Of a stretch of 37,985 nucleotides of DNA, positions 7,229 through 15,014 are shown piece by piece (position 1 is the stretch's first letter; the number at the start of each line of letters is the position of its first letter). Where the stretch lies: NCBI GenBank assembly GCA_030038235.1, contig JASHPE010000216.1:1-37985 (forward strand), written 5' to 3'. A program made the translations under genes and the position numbers. A model generated the notes under the pieces. It ran no database searches. It was not told the origin of the DNA and saw only the letters and a list, made by a program, of their open reading frames with translations. The DNA comes from Terriglobia bacterium (GTDB lineage Bacteria > Acidobacteriota > Terriglobia > UBA7540).

Positions 7229-7257
7229 ATTGTAGGCGAATAAAAGGCGAATCGCAA
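7229..7257 (-). promoter_or_regulatory. lexA promoter with direct-repeat operator in the spacer
   Basis: On the minus strand TTGCGA (7252-7257), a 17-bp spacer and TACAAT (7229-7234) form a near-consensus sigma70 promoter. The spacer holds two copies of ATTCGCC (plus-strand GGCGAAT at 7235-7241 and 7246-7252), exactly 11 bp apart. Reduced to the core this is ATTC-N7-ATTC, the same geometry as the alphaproteobacterial LexA box GTTC-N7-GTTC. A repressor bound here would block RNA polymerase, so autoregulation by LexA is likely but unproven. Confidence 0.65.
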
Positions 7258-7268
7258 GAAAAGAAAGT

Positions 7269-7287
7269 CGCGAGTGAAAGGCGAGTG
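7269..7287 (-). promoter_or_regulatory. Second 11-bp-period direct repeat upstream of lexA
   Basis: GCGAGTG on the plus strand occurs at 7270-7276 and 7281-7287, again an 11-bp period. It differs from the promoter repeat only by A-to-G inside GGCGAAT and lies 23 bp farther upstream. It may be an auxiliary, weaker operator for the same repressor. Confidence 0.4.
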
Positions 7288-7367
7288 TTAGTTGATTGAA
7301 GGTCATCAGGGTGCCAGTATCTCAGTGCGTCAGCCAGTCAGCCTTTCAGTCCACTGCCGAACTGAAA

Positions 7368-7428
7368 TACTGACGTACTGACAAACTGACCTACTGACGT
7401 CACTCGTCACTTGCCACTCGTCACTTGC
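7368..7428. repeat. Two short tandem repeats at the 3' end of the MFS gene
   Basis: Four copies of (T/A)ACTGAC occur at an exact 8-bp period (starts 7368, 7376, 7384, 7392). Then come two perfect tandem copies of CACTCGTCACTTGC at 7401-7414 and 7415-7428. The second copy overlaps the stop codon of the MFS gene. Such arrays change by slippage and would be strain-variable. Confidence 0.7.
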
Positions 7429-8743
7429 CACTGCTTTTGAGATCCGGCCAGGGCAACCTCGCCGTCTTCCGGAGACGCGGGAGCGATATCAGGAGGATCG
7501 CGAAATAGCACAGGCAGACTGAACCGCCAAAGGTGAGCGAAAATCGCGTTCCGAGCTTTTCCGCGACCGACCCGACCCAGAGGCTGCCAAGCGGCGCGAG
7601 ACCCATTATGGCGAGCGCATAGAAGCTCATGATTCGCCCGCGCAGCTCCGGCGGGCTGATGAGCTGCAGCGTGGTGTTGGTAAGCGCCAGCGCGCCCACC
7701 ATGGTGGCGCCGATCACCGCCAGCAGCACGAACGACCACCAGAAGGTGTGAGCGCGCGACAGCAGGATCAGCGCCAGCGAGAGCACTGCGGCGCAGGTGA
7801 AGATGAATCCCCCGCGGCCTTCGGCACTGCGCTGCGCCGCCAGCGTCAAGGCGGAAATCACCGCGCCCAGACCTGCTCCGGCCATCAGGTAGCCGAGGCC
7901 CGAGGCCCCCAGGTGCAGCAGGTCGCGCGCGAAAGCGGGCATCAGCACCACGAAGGGTAGGGCGAACAGCGCCAGAAACGCGGGCACCGAGAGCAGAATC
8001 ACGATCAGCCGGTGCTGGTAGATGAAGCGTCCGCCATCGAGGACCGCGCCCCACATGCCCGGACCCGGTTCCACACGCTTGTCCGGCACACGCAGCACGA
8101 GCAGAGCGATGATCAGCGCCAGAAAACTGAACGAATTCAGGTAGTAGCATCCGGCCACGCCCACCGCACCGAGGGCGAGGCCGGCGAGCGTAGGCCCGAT
8201 GGCGCGCGACAGATTGAATTGCGCCGAATTCAGCGCCACCGCGTTCACCAGGTCCTCGCGCTCCACGAGATCGGGGACCATGGCCTGATAGGCCGGGCTG
8301 TTCAGTGCCGAAGCAAGACCAGTGAGGAAGCTGATGGCCAGAATCTCGTTGATCCGCACCACATGGAACGAGGTCAACACGCCCAGGACAAGCGCGAGCA
8401 CCGCCATGGCCGTCTGCGTGACCAGCATCAGCCGGCGGCGGCTGAGGCGGTCGGCGATGGCGCCGCCGGGCAACGAGAACACCAACGACGGCAGGGTGCC
8501 GAGAAACCCATTCAGTCCCAGCAAAAACGGCGAGTTCGTCATCAGCAGAATCTGCCAGCCCAGCGCCAGATTCTGCATCCAGGTGCCGATGTTCGAAAGA
8601 AAATTGCCCGTCCAGAAAAGCGCATAGTCGCGATGACGCAGCGATCGGAACATGGCCGGCAGACGGGTGGCCGGCTCGGGTTCGGGCGCTGAGACGGCGA
8701 CAGGCGCCGCGGGCTGGGTGCGGGCGGATTCCATTGGACGCAT
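7421..8743 (-). CDS. MFS transporter (EntS/MFS_3-like)
   Basis: A 440-residue transporter with about 12 hydrophobic spans. The first domain starts after a Pro/Ala-rich cytosolic tail with 'MFRSLRHRDYALFWTGNFLSNIGTWMQNLALGWQI'. The intracellular loop 'LPGGAIADRLSRRRLMLVTQ' is the MFS motif A equivalent (G-x-x-x-D-R-x-x-R-R). 'VPDLVEREDLVNAVALNSAQFNLSRAIGPTLAG' is characteristic of the EntS/MFS_3 exporters, proton-driven effluxers of siderophores or drugs; the substrate is unknown. I prefer ATG 8743 (or 8734) over the frame start at 8806, which is inside a repeated intergenic motif. A TATAAT on the minus strand at 8747-8752 lies directly before ATG 8743, so the transcript may be nearly leaderless from 8734. 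Confidence 0.9.
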   Translation of the reverse strand: MRPMESARTQPAAPVAVSAPEPEPATRLPAMFRSLRHRDYALFWTGNFLSNIGTWMQNLALGWQILLMTNSPFLLGLNGFLGTLPSLVFSLPGGAIADRLSRRRLMLVTQTAMAVLALVLGVLTSFHVVRINEILAISFLTGLASALNSPAYQAMVPDLVEREDLVNAVALNSAQFNLSRAIGPTLAGLALGAVGVAGCYYLNSFSFLALIIALLVLRVPDKRVEPGPGMWGAVLDGGRFIYQHRLIVILLSVPAFLALFALPFVVLMPAFARDLLHLGASGLGYLMAGAGLGAVISALTLAAQRSAEGRGGFIFTCAAVLSLALILLSRAHTFWWSFVLLAVIGATMVGALALTNTTLQLISPPELRGRIMSFYALAIMGLAPLGSLWVGSVAEKLGTRFSLTFGGSVCLCYFAILLISLPRLRKTARLPWPDLKSSGK

Positions 8744-8785
8744 TTCATTATAGGCGAGCGGCGGGCCCAGGACTTTGGTCTTGGC

Positions 8786-8809
8786 GCCGCCTTCGGCCGC
8801 AACCAAACG
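8786..8809 (+). repeat. Interspersed motif copy 2 (core GCAACCAA)
   Basis: CCTTCGGCCGCAACCAAACG, preceded by GCCG, upstream of the MFS gene. It is the closest match to copy 1, sharing CGCAACCAAACG exactly. Confidence 0.5.
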
Positions 8810-9017
8810 AGATCCCGTTCGCTCCGCTCAGGGCAGGCTCTTCGCTACTATCAGGATGACGCGCATGGTCGAGCATGTGGCGCAGCCCCACCCGCGGGTC
8901 ACGGCCCAAGATGCTTGGCGCTCGGCCGTGCCTATCGGAGCGAATTCTGCTGCTGTGACTTGGGATACAAGTCTGTTGATAGCAGATGGGTCCCAGGCGG
9001 TTTTTTTCGTCCCGATC

Positions 9018-9983
9018 TCACATCGGCGGCTTCGTGGCCGCCGGCTTCTTCTGATCCGTGCCCACCGAGAACAACTGATAGTCGGAATAGCTGTGGCGAT
9101 TATGGAACGTCTCCCCGAAAAAATCTGCGGTTACATCAACCACTTGCGGCAACCACAGAACGGCGGCGCTCTGGCGGAAATGGACTTCACCGTAGACGGC
9201 CGATGTGTCGAGGCGCGACAGGCCGGCGAAGCTCAAAGGAGCCAGCAGTTCGGTCTGCATTAGCGCCACCTGGTTCGTGGTAGCGTCGATCCAGACAATG
9301 CCCTGCAGAATAAGCGGAATCGCCTTGCCGGAGAGCATGAATTCTCCCGAGATCGCCGCTTCGATGGGATGACCGGCAAACGCGATCACCTTCGTGGGCC
9401 GGCCGTCGACCGTTTGCGAGCCCAGATACTTGAAATCATATTGGCGCTGGCGGTCCGAGCTCAATTCCATCGGCATCGAGGCAAAGCCGGCAGTCTTCAC
9501 AAAGCCCGGTTTCGGATTTTTGGGGGTCTCCTCGCGGCCGAGCAGGTCAGTACGGTATTCTTTGAGCGCCACCTCGTTGCCGGGATTCGTCAGGATGAGG
9601 TATCGAAACTGCTCCCGGACCACGCGGCCGCGGCGCGACCCGTTCGGTTTCAGCCGCTCCTGCTCGACGGTTTCGAGTGAAGTGGTGTTGGCGAAGTTCA
9701 CGCGAAACGCCTGAATGTTCTCCGCCAAGCGACTCAGGATGTGGGCGAGCGATGACTGGTCGGTATCGGCCGCCAGGCCGTTAAGCGAGGGGATTCGCGC
9801 CTGCAGCTTGTCCAAGGGCCAGCCTGTCAGGGGCTGCGCCCAGTAGTAACTCGTGAGCGCCTCTTCCCGATCAGTCGATCGCGACTGAGCATGGGCGGGC
9901 TTGACGCCCCGCAAAGCCGCAATTGCAGCGACGACCTCGATCGCTGCCAAGAAAGTCACCGGAAAGAGCCTCGACTGGAACAT
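9018..9983 (-). CDS. Secreted protein of unknown function
   Basis: A 321-residue protein with a signal peptide: MFQSRLFPVTFLAAIEVVAA, then 'IAALRGVKPAHAQ'. The mature part has beta-rich segments such as 'REQFRYLILTNPGNEVALKEYRTD', 'YDFKYLGSQTVDGRPTKVIAFAG', 'GIVWIDATTNQVALMQTEL' and 'YGEVHFRQSAAVLWLPQVVDV'. The alternation of 'G.qtvdGrp..vi' with 'G.iWID..t.qv.r.e' resembles LolA/LolB-like outer-membrane lipoprotein-sorting folds, but I cannot assign it firmly. ATG 9983 gives a normal signal peptide; the frame continues to 10022. It is divergent from the VWFA protein gene at 10095. Confidence 0.75.
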   Translation of the reverse strand: MFQSRLFPVTFLAAIEVVAAIAALRGVKPAHAQSRSTDREEALTSYYWAQPLTGWPLDKLQARIPSLNGLAADTDQSSLAHILSRLAENIQAFRVNFANTTSLETVEQERLKPNGSRRGRVVREQFRYLILTNPGNEVALKEYRTDLLGREETPKNPKPGFVKTAGFASMPMELSSDRQRQYDFKYLGSQTVDGRPTKVIAFAGHPIEAAISGEFMLSGKAIPLILQGIVWIDATTNQVALMQTELLAPLSFAGLSRLDTSAVYGEVHFRQSAAVLWLPQVVDVTADFFGETFHNRHSYSDYQLFSVGTDQKKPAATKPPM

Positions 9984-10094
9984 GATTCCATAAGCATGCC
10001 CCAGTGCTGTGACTTGCTGCAATCGCGGCCAACTCCAGCATGGCTTGTTCCATCGAACTTTTCAGGTCACGATGGGCCAGAGGGGGCCTTCACG

Positions 10095-11306
10095 ATGCAT
10101 CTTGCAGATTCTTCGCTTCGCTCTGCTGTGCTCAGAAAGACACGCGATCCTCGAGCGGCGCAGGATCGAGGAGCGCCGGCTGTTTTGCCGGCCGCGATCC
10201 TGCTGATGCTGATGTCTCTGCCTCTGCAAGCCGCGCAGCTATCGGCGCAGCCGCAGACGACTCCTCAGCAAGCCACTCCGCAGCGATCAGGTCCGCCAGC
10301 ACCCGTTCTGCAGAAGCCCGCTCCCCAATCGACCGTATCCGTTGAAGTGAAAGTGGTGAACGTCTACGCCACGGTGCGCAAGAAGAAGGGCGACATCGTT
10401 TCTGACCTGACGAAGGATGACTTCACCCTGGCAGAAGACGGCCGCCCCCAGACGATCCGCTATTTTTCGCGAGAGAGCGACCTTCCTCTCGATCTCGGCC
10501 TGCTGGTTGACACCAGTATGAGCCAGCGTCGGCTGCTGGACCAGGAGCGCAGCGCCAGCGCCACGTTTATCGATCAAGTGCTGCGGGTCGACAAGGACAA
10601 GGCCTTCGTGATCCACTTCGACCGGGAAGTGGAACTGCTGCAGGATCTCACTTCTTCGCGCGAGAAACTACAGGCCGCGATCGGACTGCTGGGGTCGCCG
10701 CAGATGGCCTCGCGCGATCCGGACGACCCGCAATCGCAGAACCCCGACCAAGGCTCCCGGCGCGGCTCCTGGAGCGGGGGTGGCGGGACGCTGCTTTACG
10801 ATGCGATCTATCTGGCCTCGAATGAGATCATGAAGCCCCAACCGAGTCGCAAAGCCGTGATCGTTCTCTCCGACGGCGTGGACCGCGGCAGCCGCGAGAC
10901 TCTGGCGAGCGCCGTCGAGGCCGCGCAGCGGGCCGACACGATGGTCTATTCGATACTGTTCACGGACGACGAGGATTACGGCTATCGCGGCGGTTACGGC
11001 GGTATGGGAGGCATGGGACGTCACGGCGGGCGCGGAAGGTACCCGCAAGAGGAGCGTCCGGACGGCAAGAAGATCCTCGAGCAGATCTGCAAGGCGACGG
11101 GAGGCCAGCTCTTCCAGGTCTCAAAGAAAGAGCCGCTCGAGCAGATATACGCCACCATTCAGGAAGATCTCCGGTCTCAATACAGCCTGGGCTATACGCC
11201 CGATCCCGCCAATTCCGAGCCCGGCTATCATAAGATCGCTCTCACCGCGAAAGGGAAAGACCTTGTGGTGCAGAGCAGAGCCGGCTACTACAGCGATCAT
11301 CGGTAA
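10095..11306 (+). CDS. VWFA-related Acidobacterial domain protein
   Basis: A 403-residue exported protein. A hydrophobic segment 'AVLPAAILLMLMSLPLQAAQ' acts as signal peptide after an unusually long 28-residue head. A Gln/Pro-rich linker follows, then 'VEVKVVNVYATVRKKKGDIVSDLTKDDFTLAEDGRPQTIRYF', diagnostic of the TIGR03436 family. A von Willebrand factor A domain follows, with a MIDAS motif DTSMS at residues 139-143 and 'VLSDGVD'. Between the last VWA strands a Gly/Tyr-rich loop ('YGYRGGYGGMGGMGRHGGRG') is inserted. The C-terminus 'YSLGYTPDPANSEPGYHKIAL' is typical. A ligand-binding or adhesion role outside the cytoplasm is likely. ATG 10095 has AGGGGG upstream; GTG 10128 is an alternative. 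Confidence 0.9.
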   Translation: MHLADSSLRSAVLRKTRDPRAAQDRGAPAVLPAAILLMLMSLPLQAAQLSAQPQTTPQQATPQRSGPPAPVLQKPAPQSTVSVEVKVVNVYATVRKKKGDIVSDLTKDDFTLAEDGRPQTIRYFSRESDLPLDLGLLVDTSMSQRRLLDQERSASATFIDQVLRVDKDKAFVIHFDREVELLQDLTSSREKLQAAIGLLGSPQMASRDPDDPQSQNPDQGSRRGSWSGGGGTLLYDAIYLASNEIMKPQPSRKAVIVLSDGVDRGSRETLASAVEAAQRADTMVYSILFTDDEDYGYRGGYGGMGGMGRHGGRGRYPQEERPDGKKILEQICKATGGQLFQVSKKEPLEQIYATIQEDLRSQYSLGYTPDPANSEPGYHKIALTAKGKDLVVQSRAGYYSDHR

Positions 11307-11308
11307 CA

Positions 11309-11329
11309 GCTGGGCTTTTGAAGCCCAGC
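11309..11329 (+). terminator. Hairpin after the VWFA gene
   Basis: GCTGGGCTT, loop TTG, AAGCCCAGC: a perfect 9-bp stem starting 3 bases after the stop codon. There is no T tract after it, so it may act as an mRNA 3' stabiliser or a weak terminator rather than a standard intrinsic terminator. Confidence 0.45.
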
Positions 11330-11351
11330 CCTTCCGCACATCCGACACGAA

Positions 11352-11397
11352 CTGTCGTTAATTTGTAACCTGAATGTCACATTTAGCGGGGTAAACT
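11352..11397 (+). promoter_or_regulatory. Pho-box-like array and promoter of pit
   Basis: Three heptamers at an 11-bp period: CTGTCGT (11352-11358), TTGTAAC (11363-11369) and ATGTCAC (11374-11380). The first two with their 4-base spacer match the PhoB box layout CTGTCAT-N4-CTGTCAC. A -10-like TAAACT at 11392-11397 lies 11 bases after the last repeat, the spacing at which PhoB replaces a -35 element. The next gene is a phosphate transporter, which supports phosphate-starvation control. Confidence 0.6.
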
Positions 11398-11448
11398 CGC
11401 CGGTTACTCTCTTAAATCGACTTCTACGCTTGGATTGAGGGGTTGACC

Positions 11449-13044
11449 ATGGCTACAGCTGCACCGGTCCCGACGACACTCGACGCAAAACTGGCGAAGC
11501 CGCGAGGCGCCAAGATCGGCATGGCCGTTTTCGGAGTGGCCCTGGTTGTGGGCCTGATCTATGCGGGCACGCAACTGGCATCCGATCTCTCGACCGTGCG
11601 CAACCCTTCGGTCTATCCTTTTGTGCTTTTGGGTGTTGCGCTTTTCATCGCCCTGGGCTTCGAGTTTGTAAATGGATTTCACGACACGGCCAACGCCGTG
11701 GCCACGGTCATCTACACACACTCGCTGGACCCGCACATTGCGGTAGTCTGGTCCGGAATCTGGAACTTCGTCGGCGTGCTGGTCTCCGGGGGCGCCGTGG
11801 CTTTTTCGATCATTACGCTGCTCCCCGTCGAACTGATCCTTCAAGTCGGCAGCGGCGCGGGTTTCGCCATGGTATTCGCCCTGCTGGTGGCCGCGATCAT
11901 CTGGAACATGGGAACGTGGTTCTTCGGCCTGCCCGCTTCCAGCTCCCACACCATGATCGGATCGATCATCGGCGTGGGCATCGCCAACCAATTGATGAAT
12001 CCCAGAACGGGCACGAGTGGCGTCGACTGGTCCCAGGCTGCCACCGTCGGGAAAACGCTGCTGCTGTCCCCCGTTGTCGGCTTTGGACTTGCCTTTCTTG
12101 TGCTCCTGCTGGCGAAAGTGTTCCTGAAGGACAAGCGTCTCTACGAGGCTCCCAAAGGAACCGAGCCGCCGCCGTTCTGGATCCGTTGCCTGCTGATCCT
12201 GACCTGCACGGGAGTCAGCTACGCTCATGGCTCAAACGACGGCCAGAAGGGCATGGGCCTTATCATGCTGATCCTGATTGGGACGGTTCCCACCGCCTAC
12301 GCCTTGAACCACGCCGTGAATCCCAAAGAGACCCAGGACTTTATTGCCGTCTCCCGCGAGACGGCGAACACGCTGGATAAGTACGTGGTCCCCTCGGCTG
12401 TCGTCGGTGACCCTCGCGACGACGTAGAGGCGTACATCCGCACCAGGGAATTCAAGCCGAACACCATGCTGGCCTTGCAGCAGCTCGTTAACGGTATCGG
12501 CGATGAGATGGCGATTTATAAAGACCTCAAGGCCGTGCCGCAGAACTCGGTCCGGAACTTCCGCAACGACATGTACGTGGTGAGCGAAGCCCTGCGGCTG
12601 ATGCAGAAGTCCGGCCAGCCGCATTTCACGGCGGCCGAGCAGGCGCAGCTTGCGAATTACAAGAAGCACGTGGACGCCTCTACCAAGTTCATCCCCACGT
12701 GGGTCAAAGTCGCCGTGGCCATCGCGCTCGGGCTCGGCACCATGGTAGGTTGGAAGCGCATCGTGGTGACTGTGGGCGAAAAGATCGGGAAGGATCACCT
12801 GACCTACGCGCAGGGAGCGTCAGCCGAGATCGTGGCCATGGCCACCATCGAGATGGCCGACCATCTCGGGATGCCCGTCAGCACCACTCACGTTCTCTCT
12901 TCGGGCGTGGCCGGAACCATGTTGGCCAATCATTCCGGATTGCAGTGGTCAACCGTGCGGAACCTGGCGCTCGCATGGGTGCTCACACTGCCCGTCGCCA
13001 TTATGCTGTCCGGCTTTCTGTTCTGGCTGTTCCGCAGGATCTGA
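11449..13044 (+). CDS. pit: Inorganic phosphate transporter, Pit family
   Basis: A 531-residue inner-membrane carrier of the PHO4/Pit family (PF01384), which takes up metal-phosphate with protons. Both halves of the family signature are visible: 'FVNGFHDTANAVATVIYTHS' near residues 73-92 and 'GVSYAHGSNDGQKGMGLIML' in the second half. 'MPVSTTHVLSSGVAGTML' lies near the C-terminus. About 10-12 hydrophobic spans are separated by a cytosolic central loop of about 130 residues. I chose ATG 11449 (GAGGGG upstream) over TTG 11443. A Pho-box-like array lies upstream. No phoU or DUF47 partner gene is adjacent. Confidence 0.95.
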   Translation: MATAAPVPTTLDAKLAKPRGAKIGMAVFGVALVVGLIYAGTQLASDLSTVRNPSVYPFVLLGVALFIALGFEFVNGFHDTANAVATVIYTHSLDPHIAVVWSGIWNFVGVLVSGGAVAFSIITLLPVELILQVGSGAGFAMVFALLVAAIIWNMGTWFFGLPASSSHTMIGSIIGVGIANQLMNPRTGTSGVDWSQAATVGKTLLLSPVVGFGLAFLVLLLAKVFLKDKRLYEAPKGTEPPPFWIRCLLILTCTGVSYAHGSNDGQKGMGLIMLILIGTVPTAYALNHAVNPKETQDFIAVSRETANTLDKYVVPSAVVGDPRDDVEAYIRTREFKPNTMLALQQLVNGIGDEMAIYKDLKAVPQNSVRNFRNDMYVVSEALRLMQKSGQPHFTAAEQAQLANYKKHVDASTKFIPTWVKVAVAIALGLGTMVGWKRIVVTVGEKIGKDHLTYAQGASAEIVAMATIEMADHLGMPVSTTHVLSSGVAGTMLANHSGLQWSTVRNLALAWVLTLPVAIMLSGFLFWLFRRI

Positions 13045-13326
13045 GGGGACCACGTACCGCGAATGCCTGCTCCGCCCGAAAGCGAAGCACCGCGAGGCGG
13101 TCTGCCCTTGAACTGGCAAGGGTAGTGGATCAGTCTCGCGTGCCCAGCCTTATCCATGTCGCGCTGGCCCCGCTGCCGCAGGACCACGCACACGGCGCGC
13201 TTCGGCTGCAGAGTGATGCTGCGCAGCAGATGGAGCTTGAATCCGGGATTAAAGCGCCGAAAACGCCTGACGTTCGTGAGGCAGGCAGGCCGGAGTCCAC
13301 GATTAACGGGGGGGCGGTCACCGGTA
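13045..13326. other. Intergenic region between pit and the MetE-like gene
   Basis: About 280 bases between convergent genes. Open frames on both strands run through it without motifs or ribosome binding sites. I see no strong hairpin with a T tract. Confidence 0.4.
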
Positions 13327-14391
13327 TCACACGCCGAGTGCTCTGGCTGCCATTTCGGTGCCTGCAACCCGCGACCGAATCTTCTCGAACGCTGTCTCGC
13401 GGGCTGTCGAGGTGTCGTCGCTGAAGGGCGCGAACCCGCAATCGTCCGTGCTGCCAAGCCGTTCGATCGGAATGATAACGGCAGCTTCCAAAATCCTGTC
13501 GCGCACCTCTTCCGCCGTCTCGATCCTGCGATCGATCGGGTCGATCACACCGACAAAGATCATCTGGTCCGGCCGTGCGTACTCACGGATCAGCCGAAGT
13601 ACGCGTCGCCGGTCCTTTTCGCTCGCCAGTTGAAGATAGAAGTTGCCCGCGTTCAGCGCGAAGAGGTCCGGCAGCAGATCGGCGTAGTCCACGTCGGCGC
13701 TGTGCGTGGCGTCCCAGTCGCCCCCGGGACACGTGTGAACGCCGATCCTGCGTCGTTCTTCAGCGCTGAATCGACCGAGCACCTTGTTATTCAGATCAAT
13801 GAATTGGCGAAGCAGCCGTCGTGAAGGATCGAGCTTGATGGAGAGACGCGCCTCGGTGAAGTCGATTTGCACCTTTTGAGCGCTGGCGTCCAGGCAGCAG
13901 CGGATGTCGGCCGCTGCTTCACGCACCAGATCGCTGAGGAACTGCTCCTGCGGATACCGTTCGATGCCCGCTTGCGGATAGAGCAGACTCAGCAGAGATG
14001 CGGAGATAACGGCTTGTTTGAGCGGTCGTGTGGCGTATTGCTGCGCGGCTCGAAGAAAACTGTCGGCGTGAGTCTGGTAATAGAAAGGGCCGGCCGTCAA
14101 TCGCGGCAACTGCCGGGTGTGACCATCGGCGAAAGGTACGGTGATGCCATCCGGCGCCAGATTCGCGAGCCCGTGGACCGGATAAGTGGCGAAACTGGGC
14201 TTGGTCTGCTCGCCATCCGTGATCACAGGCGATCCGGTCTGTTCGAATCGAGAGATGGTATCGCGCAAGGCGTCGGCACAAAGGGCATCGACTCTGTCGG
14301 CAGTCAGACGGCCCTGCTGGAATTCGCGCATCGCCCCGATCAGTTCAGCGGGTCGCGGAATGCTTCCGATAGGTTCGGTTGGGATCGGCAT
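13327..14391 (-). CDS. Cobalamin-independent methionine synthase-like methyltransferase (MetE C-terminal type)
   Basis: A 354-residue single-barrel protein like the catalytic half of MetE (UROD/MetE superfamily). It begins MPIPTEPIGSIPRPAELIGA, the usual 'GS.pRp.el..a' opening. Zinc ligands are visible as His219 and Cys221 in 'GVHTCPGGD' and Cys318 in 'GSTDDCGFAPF'. 'QIDFTEARLSIKLDP' corresponds to the conserved 'iQiDEPal' strand, with Glu180 retained. MetE proper is about 750 residues; this core-only form transfers methyl groups to thiols from an unknown donor. The stand-alone context gives no donor clue. It could serve methionine synthesis from methylcobalamin or degrade small methylated or epoxide-derived thiols. 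Confidence 0.85.
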   Translation of the reverse strand: MPIPTEPIGSIPRPAELIGAMREFQQGRLTADRVDALCADALRDTISRFEQTGSPVITDGEQTKPSFATYPVHGLANLAPDGITVPFADGHTRQLPRLTAGPFYYQTHADSFLRAAQQYATRPLKQAVISASLLSLLYPQAGIERYPQEQFLSDLVREAAADIRCCLDASAQKVQIDFTEARLSIKLDPSRRLLRQFIDLNNKVLGRFSAEERRRIGVHTCPGGDWDATHSADVDYADLLPDLFALNAGNFYLQLASEKDRRRVLRLIREYARPDQMIFVGVIDPIDRRIETAEEVRDRILEAAVIIPIERLGSTDDCGFAPFSDDTSTARETAFEKIRSRVAGTEMAARALGV

Positions 14392-14720
14392 GGCCGGAGT
14401 TTATAGAAGGGCAGCAGTGGTGTCAAAGGGTACCGCACCGATAATGCATAATAGTCGCGCAAGTAGTGGCTTCTGATTACTTCCGCTATCCAAAGCTGGG
14501 CCGGGTTTCGGCAGGACGCGCGCACGCAGTGGTAGCGGGAGTTCAGTCGCTCCGAATCAGGCACGACCTGAAGTAGGAAAGCAGAAGGAACGGCCGGACG
14601 CGCGTGGAATCCATCATAAGACCAGGGATCGAATCACTTGAGTATTGAGTTCGCTTACCAAACGGTATATAAGTAGAATGTTTGAGCGAAGACCCGCTGC
14701 GCTTGCGCTGAGGTGGTTTG

Positions 14721-14744
14721 GTGCCTTTGCTCGCAACCAACCCG
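14721..14744 (+). repeat. Interspersed motif copy 3 (core GCAACCAA)
   Basis: GTGCCTTTGCTCGCAACCAA followed by CCCG. It is the most diverged of the four copies but keeps CTTTGC-n-CGCAACCAA in the same orientation. Confidence 0.45.
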
Positions 14745-14942
14745 GAGACGAAGTACGGGGCTGCCCGCCGGCATATCCTCGCGCTCCGGCCGGCTACACT
14801 TTTTAGCAACACACCTAGGCTCGAAAATCGCGAATGGGCGGATTTCGCGAAAATCCTCCCCCCTTCCCCCGCCTTAAATTTTGCCCATTTTCGGAAAACG
14901 AAGGTACCCAACTCTTTTATAATCAACAAAACGGCCAAAAAT

Positions 14943-15014
14943 GAAGCTAAACGAAGCTACGCTTTCATGCAATTATGGCCGGTTCAGGCTAAACGAACCT
15001 AAACGAAGCTAAAC
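14943..15014 (+). repeat. Clusters of 10-bp direct repeats (GAAGCTAAAC)
   Basis: GAAGCTAAAC at 14943-14952 is followed by GAAGCTACGC at 14953-14962. After 22 bases there are three contiguous units: CAGGCTAAAC (14985-14994), GAACCTAAAC (14995-15004) and GAAGCTAAAC (15005-15014). A 10-bp period puts the copies on one face of the helix, as in arrays bound by a protein. They lie about 85 bases upstream of the proS -35. Confidence 0.65.

Noticed and set aside
7368-7428. CRISPR-like array
   Set aside because: Units of 8 and 14 bp are contiguous with no spacers and no cas genes nearby.
14392-14720. SAM or cobalamin riboswitch in front of the MetE-like gene
   Set aside because: I could not find conserved riboswitch boxes or a matching multi-stem layout upstream of 14391 on the minus strand.
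14543-14938. 131-codon minus-strand frame upstream of proS
   Set aside because: It covers AT-rich noncoding DNA with a homopolymer-like tract and one copy of the dispersed motif. The product has no coherent hydropathy and there is no ribosome binding site.
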